NCBI RefSeq assembly: GCF_016744175.1 | Contig: NZ_JADGEV010000035.1 | Location: 1-42,187 of the forward strand | DNA: 42,187 bases | Reading direction: 5' to 3' | Source of the DNA: Neptunomonas sp. | GTDB taxonomy: Bacteria; Pseudomonadota; Gammaproteobacteria; Pseudomonadales; Balneatricaceae | Shown here: piece after piece, positions 36,560 through 42,187 of the stretch | Layout of the letters: every line of letters begins with the position of its first letter | Numbering within the stretch: the stretch's first letter is position 1 | Translations under genes and position numbers: made by a program | The notes under the pieces: model-generated | What the model saw: the letters and a program-made list of their open reading frames with translations, nothing else | What the model was told of the DNA's origin: nothing | Database searches by the model: none

Positions 36560-36823
36560 ATGAAACCGAACGCAACAACCGCCATGGAAGCACTCATTGA
36601 AGAAGTACGCTTCACTATTCCTTTTGAGCTTCCTGTTAGCGACTTGTGTTCTGGCATTTGTACAGGGTGTTCGAAAAAGTTAATTGATTTTCTCGATATA
36701 GAAATTGGAGAGTGGGAGCAGCGACTACAACAAGGAGAAAAGCCAGGCCTAGGAGATATTGACAAACTAGCCAAGACCAGCCGAAAGATTTATCGAGTGC
36801 TGCAGAAAAACCAGCTAGTCTAG
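36560..36823 (+). CDS. Small conserved-looking protein with CxxxCxxC motif, unknown function
   Basis: The 87-residue protein starts MKPNATTAMEALIEEVRF. The ATG at 36560 follows GGAG at a spacing of about seven bases, better than the ATG four codons upstream. Its centre carries SDLCSGICTGCSKKLIDFL, three cysteines spaced C-x3-C-x2-C before an amphipathic helix. The rest is acidic and helical (EIGEWEQRLQQGEKPGLGDI). The spacing resembles a radical SAM cluster motif, but the protein is far too short to be such an enzyme, so a metal- or thiol-linked role is only a possibility. It lies between leuC (divergent) and hisA (convergent, 15 bases). Confidence 0.75.
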   Translation: MKPNATTAMEALIEEVRFTIPFELPVSDLCSGICTGCSKKLIDFLDIEIGEWEQRLQQGEKPGLGDIDKLAKTSRKIYRVLQKNQLV

Positions 36824-36838
36824 GCTAACAGTACAACT

Positions 36839-37603
36839 TTAGGGCTTAGTGTTTTTATTCCAATCAATACACGATTTTAACGTAACACCAGAACCACCGA
36901 ATACATCCAGCGCACTACCAATTGTCAAATCAACCTTCCCGTCGGATAAAGAACTAACTTGCTGCAAGTCCTCCATAGAACGCGCTCCACCTGCGTAAGT
37001 AACGGGAATAGTAGCTATTTCACCAAGCAACCTTACCAAGTCTTTATCGATACCTGCCTGTAAACCTTCAACATCAGCAGCGTGAATTAAAAACTCAGCA
37101 CAATGCTTTTCTAACTCACGTAATGTATCAAGGTTTATGCTTGTTTCTGTCACCGTTTGCCAGCGATCCGTTGCTATATTCCAGCCAGAATTTGTACGCC
37201 GACAACTCAAATCCAAAACAAGTTTATGTGTCCCTGTTTCAGCTTTAATTTCTTCAAGACGCTCCCAAGAAAAACGCCCTTTATCAAAAAGGTACGAGGT
37301 CACAATTACATGAGAAGCACCTGCGTTAAGAAATTCGGCAGCATTTTCTTTATTCACACCACCGCCAAACTGCAACCCATTAGGCCAGGCACTCAGCGCC
37401 AATAATGCCTGCTCCTTATTGCCAGAACCGAGAGCAATAACATGTCCGCCTGTAAGATTATGCTCTCGATATAAACGCGCATAATATGCAGCATCATAAG
37501 CACTTACAAAATTTGTTGTGGCCCCCTCTTCATTCAGACTCCCACCAACAATTTGTTTAACCTTACCCTGATGCAAATCGATACAAGGACGAAACTGAGT
37601 CAC
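36839..37603 (-). CDS. hisA: HisA of the eukaryotic (HIS6) type, ProFAR isomerase
   Basis: HisA performs the Amadori rearrangement of ProFAR to PRFAR in histidine synthesis. This 254-residue protein follows the fungal/plant HIS6 form: RPCIDLHQGKVKQIVGGSL at the N-terminus, ATTNFVSAYDAAYYARLY, HVIALGSGN, QFGGGVN, VTSYLF, VLDLSCRR, FLIHAADVEGLQAGID, TYAGGARSMEDL and GKVDLTIGSALDVFGG. The catalytic aspartates would be those in CIDLH and VLDLS. It starts with GTG, preceded by AGGAG. No other his gene lies in the window. Whether the genome also holds a normal bacterial hisA in a his operon cannot be seen. It is located between minE and the small protein gene. Confidence 0.9.
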   Translation of the reverse strand: MTQFRPCIDLHQGKVKQIVGGSLNEEGATTNFVSAYDAAYYARLYREHNLTGGHVIALGSGNKEQALLALSAWPNGLQFGGGVNKENAAEFLNAGASHVIVTSYLFDKGRFSWERLEEIKAETGTHKLVLDLSCRRTNSGWNIATDRWQTVTETSINLDTLRELEKHCAEFLIHAADVEGLQAGIDKDLVRLLGEIATIPVTYAGGARSMEDLQQVSSLSDGKVDLTIGSALDVFGGSGVTLKSCIDWNKNTKP

Positions 37604-37704
37604 TACTTTCTCCTACGCTTAAACAGCGAAATTAACAGTAGCATCAACACTACTGAAAATTTCGTCACTGCTTATATTTTCACCAAGCAACTACAAAGTA
37701 GCCA

Positions 37705-37956
37705 CTACTCCGGCAATGTGATATTCAACTCCAGCACCGAACAATCATCACTATTATCCAATTGCACTGAAACCTGATCTTTTTCAATATTCACATATTT
37801 ACGAATCACATCAATTATTTCCTGCTGCATTAACGGCAAATAATCAGGCTGCTGACGCTTAGTTCGCTCATGCGCAACAATAATCTGAAGACGCTCCTTT
37901 GCGACCGATGCTGATGTCTTTTTCTCTTTTTTCAGAAAATAGTTAAAAATACTCAC
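37705..37956 (-). CDS. minE: MinE, cell division topological specificity factor
   Basis: MinE drives pole-to-pole oscillation by stimulating MinD ATPase. The 83-residue protein starts [21 protein letters not shown], the membrane-binding and MinD-contact region with [10 protein letters not shown], followed by the topological domain ending in LELNITLPE. Its ATG overlaps the minD stop by four bases. Confidence 0.96.
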   Translation of the reverse strand: MSIFNYFLKKEKKTSASVAKERLQIIVAHERTKRQQPDYLPLMQQEIIDVIRKYVNIEKDQVSVQLDNSDDCSVLELNITLPE

Positions 37957-38765
37957 TTTTTACCTCCTAACAAACGCTTTAGAAAGCCTATTTTCTGCAC
38001 CTCAAGAAAGCGATGTTCCACTTCTTCGCCTAGCAAACGAGATACTGCATCTAGGTACGCCTGGCCTGCTTCTGAGTCTTGATCCAAGATAACAGGAGCC
38101 CCTTGGTTAGAAGCTTTAAGTACAGCTTCAGACTCAGGAATAACACCCAACAAAGGAACCGCCAAAATATCTTCGACATCAGCAACGCTTAACATTTCCG
38201 CTGCTGCAACACGCTCAGGATTATATCGGGTTAATAGCAAATGCTCTTTAACCGTACCACCTTGCTCAGCTTTTAAAGACTTACTCTGCAAAATACCTAG
38301 AATACGGTCAGAGTCACGTACAGACGACACCTCAGGATTAGTGACAACGATTGCTTCGTCAGCAAAATACAACGCCATCTGAGCACCTTGCTCAATACCT
38401 GCGGGAGAGTCGCAAATGATATACTCAAAATCTTTAGCTAATTCATTTAAAACGTCCTGCACACCCTCCATCGACAAAGCGTCCTTATCACGCGTTTGCG
38501 ATGCTGGCAAAATAAACAGACCTGGTGTGCGCTTATCTTTGATCAGCGCTTGATTTAAGCTTGCTTCTTTATTGATAACATTAACAAAGTCATAAACGAC
38601 TCGTCGCTCACACCCCATGATTAGATCTAGGTTACGCAAACCCACATCAAAATCGATTACAACCGTTTTAAAGCCACGCAGAGCTAATCCGGTAGCAATA
38701 GCAGCACTTGTCGTTGTTTTTCCTACTCCACCTTTACCGGAGGTCACTACAATAATTTTAGCCAC
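37953..38765 (-). CDS. minD: MinD, septum-site determining ATPase
   Basis: MinD is a membrane-bound ATPase that recruits MinC. The deviant Walker A motif [18 protein letters not shown] is at residues 6-23, followed by [18 protein letters not shown] and DSPAGIE. The C-terminal amphipathic membrane-targeting helix is [14 protein letters not shown]. The 270-residue length is typical. It lies 49 bases after minC and overlaps minE. Confidence 0.98.
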   Translation of the reverse strand: MAKIIVVTSGKGGVGKTTTSAAIATGLALRGFKTVVIDFDVGLRNLDLIMGCERRVVYDFVNVINKEASLNQALIKDKRTPGLFILPASQTRDKDALSMEGVQDVLNELAKDFEYIICDSPAGIEQGAQMALYFADEAIVVTNPEVSSVRDSDRILGILQSKSLKAEQGGTVKEHLLLTRYNPERVAAAEMLSVADVEDILAVPLLGVIPESEAVLKASNQGAPVILDQDSEAGQAYLDAVSRLLGEEVEHRFLEVQKIGFLKRLLGGKK

Positions 38766-38814
38766 TTTTATTCCTTAATTACCTGATTTAGCGGATCCAT
38801 ACCACAGCATTTTT

Positions 38815-39522
38815 CTATATAGCTGCAACCTGAATGGACTCACCTTCTAAAAACACATGCGCGGGTTGTTTCCAACATTGCTCACGAAGCTTATCGTTTA
38901 ATATAAAATATCCTGCAACAGACACTAATTCAGCTTCCATCTGACGACAAAAAATACGCGCCTCCGCGTCTCCTTTCACACCCGCTAACGCCCGGCCTCG
39001 TAAGGGTCCGTAAACATGGATATGCCCGTCAGCCAGTACCTCTGCCCCTTCACTCACCGCGGCCATTAGTATCAAGTCAGCCCCTTCAGCGTACACCTGC
39101 TGACCCGACCGAACGGGTTTAGTAATAACTTTACTAGGCCGAAACGCAACGGGCTCCAACAAAACCTCTGCTTTTTCAACAGGCTTAGATTGGATTTCAG
39201 TAGATCTTGCATTTGATGCAGGCAATGAAGCCATCCCTATTTGCCGCACAGCACTTAGCAACTTATCAGGTACTGCTTTGCACGCCATAGGCTGCAACCC
39301 TAACTCCCTACACGATGATACAACCTGAACGAGTTGCTCAGCCTGCAAAACACCATCGTATTGAGATAAGTTAAGAACCAGCGGAGATGCATTAAAAAAC
39401 TGTGGAGCTGAATCAATTTTTTGCTTCAACTGCTCAAAAAATTCAACCGAAGAGTAATGATAAAGATCCATCACAACCGCTGTTACCGCGGTGCCTTTCA
39501 TCTGAAAACAAACATCTGCCAT
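38815..39522 (-). CDS. minC: MinC, septum formation inhibitor
   Basis: MinC blocks FtsZ ring formation away from midcell. The 235-residue protein has the N-terminal FtsZ-inhibitory domain (about residues 1-105, with FNASPLVLNLSQYDG) and the C-terminal beta-helix dimerisation domain (PVRSGQQVYAEGADLILMA, DGHIHVYGPLRGRALAGVKGD). A linker of about 25 residues joins them. AGGA stands before the ATG. It is the first gene of minCDE. Confidence 0.96.
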   Translation of the reverse strand: MADVCFQMKGTAVTAVVMDLYHYSSVEFFEQLKQKIDSAPQFFNASPLVLNLSQYDGVLQAEQLVQVVSSCRELGLQPMACKAVPDKLLSAVRQIGMASLPASNARSTEIQSKPVEKAEVLLEPVAFRPSKVITKPVRSGQQVYAEGADLILMAAVSEGAEVLADGHIHVYGPLRGRALAGVKGDAEARIFCRQMEAELVSVAGYFILNDKLREQCWKQPAHVFLEGESIQVAAI

Positions 39523-39554
39523 TCAGCAATCCTAATTTACAAAATCGGCACATT

Positions 39555-39581
39555 ACTATACTCCGCAGCATTTGCCGTCAA
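39555..39581 (-). promoter_or_regulatory. Predicted promoter of minCDE
   Basis: TTGACG (39581-39576) and TATAGT (39560-39555) on the minus strand are 15 bases apart, a little short. The -10 is 33 bases before the minC ATG. The rest of the 413-base gap up to 39935 holds the weak hairpin at 39753-39774 and otherwise nothing I can identify. Confidence 0.45.
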
Positions 39582-39742
39582 TCAGGGCCACAGAGCAATT
39601 ATTCAACAAGTGAAGAATTCAGGACGGCTACTTTACCAAATTGCGCCAGCACCAGGAAACAAATCCCACCCTTGACTGCAAATATATTACGCAAATGCAC
39701 AATATACGACACACCTGCATTACTAAAGAAACCAGCAGGATA

Positions 39743-39774
39743 GAAAAGTTCCGCTCTAACAGGGCTTTTAGAGC
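39743..39774 (-). terminator. Possible terminator of the diguanylate cyclase gene
   Basis: GCTCTAA (39753-39759) and TTAGAGC (39768-39774) form a 7 bp stem, with an alternative GGGCT/AGCCC pairing inside. GGAACTTTTC follows on the minus strand. It lies about 160 bases after the gene's stop, so the evidence is moderate. Confidence 0.4.
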
Positions 39775-39935
39775 CCGCCCAATAGCAAAAAGACGTATCT
39801 TATTAAGTTCGATACCCACCAATCAATGATAAAACCTGTAACAATCACACCTCTATGGCAACTAAAATAATAATAGAGCCAGCCTACTCATCTTCACTAC
39901 TTCATGAATCATCCCGCAAAATAACTCAGGATATT

Positions 39936-41957
39936 TTAGTCGCCACTTCCAACACCATCGCATTCAAACTCATTCAAAAAAACCTGATAATTATCACCGC
40001 CTTCTTTTTTAGCCTTATACAAAGCAAGATCAGCATTTTTAATAACATCCCCTGAGTCCCCTCTCTCTAGCGAGAACAAACTAATTCCTAAGCTACAAGT
40101 AACCTCTACATGCTGATTAGCGATGAGCACCGGCGCTCTAATCGACTGCAAAATCTGATTTGCGATTTTTTTTATACACTCGCGTCCGTTCGCACTTTGT
40201 ATAATAATCGTAAACTCATCGCCTCCTATACGTGCAACCGTATCGGTTTTTCGTACACATAACTCCAATCTTTTAGAGATAGTTTTCAGCAGTTCATCGC
40301 CAGCATCATGCCCTAGGGTGTCATTAATTAATTTGAATTTATCAAGATCTAACATAATTAAAGTCAGTACTGATGCAGAAGAGCGTAAACAAACAGCTCT
40401 AGCCTGCGCTAAGCGATCATAAAACAATCTACGATTTGCCAACCCCGTTAAAGGGTCATACAACGCCAATTGCTCAAGCTTATGTTGTACCTCTTTCTGC
40501 TCCGTCATGTCTTCACTCACACTAACAAAATGAGTAATTTCACCGTATTCATCGCAAATTGACGAGATTGACATGAAAGACCAATAGCACTCTCCTGTTT
40601 TTGTTCTGTTGTAAGTCTCTCCTCGCCAATCATCTCCCGACAAAATAGTTTCCCACAAGTCACGATGCGTTTGAGAGGGCGTATGCCCAGTACTAATAAG
40701 CGAGGGTGTTTTCCCTATTACTTCGGATGATTCGTAACCCGTCGTTTGACAAAAACTTGGGTTCACATACTCAACCACTCCCTGCTTGTTGGTTATCATG
40801 ATTGAGCTGCCCGCATGCTCAACGGCTAACGAAAGTTTTTTCAGTGCCATCTCAGATTTTTTTTGCACAGATATATCTGTAATAAATGCAAAAACACCCG
40901 AACCATCAACAATAGTTCCTCCTGAAAACTGCACGTAAACAACCCCACCACCTTTTCTCTTTAGAGCAGCCCCCAAACTCCAGTTATTATTCGAGTGCAA
41001 CGTCGCCGATAAGGTATTAATCAAACGAGTATCTGGGAACGAGAGAAGGGAATAAATAGATCTACCGAGAAGACGGCCGCCAGAATAACCCAGCATTTTG
41101 CAAAACGCTTGATTGGTATCAGTAATAAAAAGAGATCTATCAAGCGTGATAAACCCATCGGTTGTAGTGGAGATGAATGAGCGAAGCATAGCCTCGCTTT
41201 GTTGCAACTCACGTTCAGCCTTTTTTTGAGCGGTAACATCATTAACGATTGAATGTAAAAACTCTTTACCTTTGGACCTAAACGAACCACAGAGCACAGC
41301 TACATCACGTATTTCACCGTTTTTTAACTGATGTTGAAAATCAAAAAAGCTCTTCTTATCACGCTTGGCGTTTTCTACTTCAATTTGAAACCGATCAGCA
41401 GATAATGTGTTTATGTCTGTGATTTTTAAGTTTTTTAATTCACCTAAGCTATAACCATAATATGCCAGCGCTGCTGCATTAGCATCAATGATGAACCTAG
41501 TATCAAAATCAATGATGAGCTGAACAGCTTTGCTACGCTCAAAAAGCAGTTTATAAATATCTTCAGCCGCATAGTTATTTAGCCCAGACGCTTTTTGCTC
41601 TGTAACATCAACAATATACCCATGAATCCAGCAAGGCTCATCTCCATGTAAATCAATCAGTACGCTCCTATCAACAACCCAGCAATACTCACCCGTTTGA
41701 TTTTTTACGCGATACTCCTGCTCAAAGCTCTGACCACCTTCCTGAAGAAGACGTTTATTACCTTCTTTTACCCTGAGTAAATCATCAGGGTGAATTAGAT
41801 CTGAATACTTAACTGCGCCATTTATGAAATCAGCGGAGCGGTAACCAAAACACTGAACATTATCTGAGACATAACGGACAGACCAATCCTCATAAGGGTT
41901 CCATACAAAGAAAACGACCGGTCCATTGATATGTGAGAAAACATTTTGAGGGCTCAT
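39936..41957 (-). CDS. Multi-PAS diguanylate cyclase (GGDEF)
   Basis: This predicted cytosolic sensor makes cyclic di-GMP. The 673-residue protein has no membrane helix. PAS domains cover about residues 10-125 (PAS_3-like, ending in the PAC motif IHGYIVDVTEQK), 128-245, 250-370 and 370-490, each closing with a D[VI][ST].QK-type PAC end. The C-terminal GGDEF domain begins at DPLTGLANRRLFYDRL and has the active-site motif RIGGDEF (GGDEF at 578-582). RKTD at 569-572, five residues before it, is an intact product-inhibition I-site. No EAL domain follows, so it is a cyclase only. Ligands of the PAS domains are unknown. The ATG is preceded by GGGGT. Confidence 0.93.
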   Translation of the reverse strand: MSPQNVFSHINGPVVFFVWNPYEDWSVRYVSDNVQCFGYRSADFINGAVKYSDLIHPDDLLRVKEGNKRLLQEGGQSFEQEYRVKNQTGEYCWVVDRSVLIDLHGDEPCWIHGYIVDVTEQKASGLNNYAAEDIYKLLFERSKAVQLIIDFDTRFIIDANAAALAYYGYSLGELKNLKITDINTLSADRFQIEVENAKRDKKSFFDFQHQLKNGEIRDVAVLCGSFRSKGKEFLHSIVNDVTAQKKAERELQQSEAMLRSFISTTTDGFITLDRSLFITDTNQAFCKMLGYSGGRLLGRSIYSLLSFPDTRLINTLSATLHSNNNWSLGAALKRKGGGVVYVQFSGGTIVDGSGVFAFITDISVQKKSEMALKKLSLAVEHAGSSIMITNKQGVVEYVNPSFCQTTGYESSEVIGKTPSLISTGHTPSQTHRDLWETILSGDDWRGETYNRTKTGECYWSFMSISSICDEYGEITHFVSVSEDMTEQKEVQHKLEQLALYDPLTGLANRRLFYDRLAQARAVCLRSSASVLTLIMLDLDKFKLINDTLGHDAGDELLKTISKRLELCVRKTDTVARIGGDEFTIIIQSANGRECIKKIANQILQSIRAPVLIANQHVEVTCSLGISLFSLERGDSGDVIKNADLALYKAKKEGGDNYQVFLNEFECDGVGSGD

Positions 41958-42169
41958 TGGTTTTACCCCGATTTTTAAATAAGTCCGTTTAGCGAAAACG
42001 ACCTAATCCTTTAAAATCGAACCAGCAAAGGAAAATGCTTAAGATGACAGTCACATAAATTTATATTTATTGCATTGATTTATAGCAAGAGGGCTTTTGT
42101 CGGCTTCTAACGGCCAGCAGGCACTTTAAAAAAGTAATTACAGCTTGATATAGAAAACCAAAGAAAAGA

Positions 42170-42187
42170 TGGTGCCCGGAGCCGGAA
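42170..42187 (-). tRNA. 3' end of a tRNA gene cut by the window edge (Phe or Leu-UAA)
   Basis: The minus strand of the last 18 bases reads TTCCGGCTCCGGGCACCA. This is the 3' side of a T-arm, a seven-base acceptor strand TCCGGGC, discriminator A and encoded CCA. The matching 5' acceptor strand would be GCCCGGA, which is that of E. coli tRNA-Phe and tRNA-Leu(UAA). The anticodon lies outside the window, so identity is open. Confidence 0.7.

Noticed and set aside
39628-39822. 64-codon hydrophobic frame between minC and the diguanylate cyclase
   Set aside because: It spans the predicted terminator hairpin, has no ribosome binding site and resembles no family I know.
42014-42034. GGTTCGATT on the minus strand, resembling a tRNA T-loop
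   Set aside because: The complementary 3' half of a T stem is absent, so there is no tRNA or clear remnant.

Overview
The window is a 42.2 kb piece of a moderately AT-rich gammaproteobacterial chromosome, probably a marine Oceanospirillales-type bacterium. That placement is inferred from protein signatures and gene order. The block leuC-leuD-leuB-asd-usg-fimV-truA-trpF-trpB-trpA-accD-folC-dedD(SPOR)-cvpA-purF-metZ is the order I know from Pseudomonas and relatives, and the DUF2986 and UPF0231 (YacL) small proteins fit marine gammaproteobacteria. I see no insertion sequence, phage gene, CRISPR array or rRNA.

Layout. 1-194 is the start of a gene leaving the left edge (acidic N-terminus, possibly FtsY). 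339-1949 (+) is a Kef/YbaL-type cation/proton antiporter. 2135-9146 (-) is a 2-methylcitrate (propionate catabolism) operon read prpR(GntR)-prpB-prpC-acnD-prpF, using AcnD plus PrpF in place of PrpD. An alpha/beta hydrolase follows (9293-10156, -). Its promoter carries nearly the same palindrome as the prp promoter, so it may share the regulator. 10324-11694 (+) is pabB. 11771-13686 (-) holds a 43-residue DUF2986 gene, yacL, a YgjP-like metallopeptidase and an unknown 261-residue protein. 13794-16296 is a complete AmmeMemoRadiSam system (AMMECR1-like, Memo-like and divergent radical SAM protein), a widespread but biochemically obscure trio. Two RNA enzymes (dusC, thpR) are packed against it without gaps.

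17837-36295 (-) is the conserved biosynthetic block: methionine (metZ, asd), purines (purF, cvpA), folate and fatty acids (folC, accD), tryptophan (trpFBA), tRNA pseudouridine (truA), the polar hub protein FimV, and leucine (leuCDB). Predicted hairpin terminators punctuate it between leuB and asd, asd and usg, and accD and folC. 36560-36823 (+) is a small cysteine-containing protein of unknown function. 36839-37603 (-) is a HisA of the eukaryotic (yeast HIS6) type, standing alone without other his genes. 37705-39522 (-) is minCDE. 39936-41957 (-) is a multi-PAS diguanylate cyclase, and the right edge cuts through the 3' end of a tRNA gene (Phe or Leu).

The features most worth following up are the AmmeMemoRadiSam cluster in an RNA-modification neighbourhood, the eukaryotic-type HisA, the PrpR-like operator pair joining the hydrolase to the methylcitrate operon, and the terminators and palindromes inside that operon. 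I found no wholly unprecedented system. All family assignments are from reading the sequence, without database searches.
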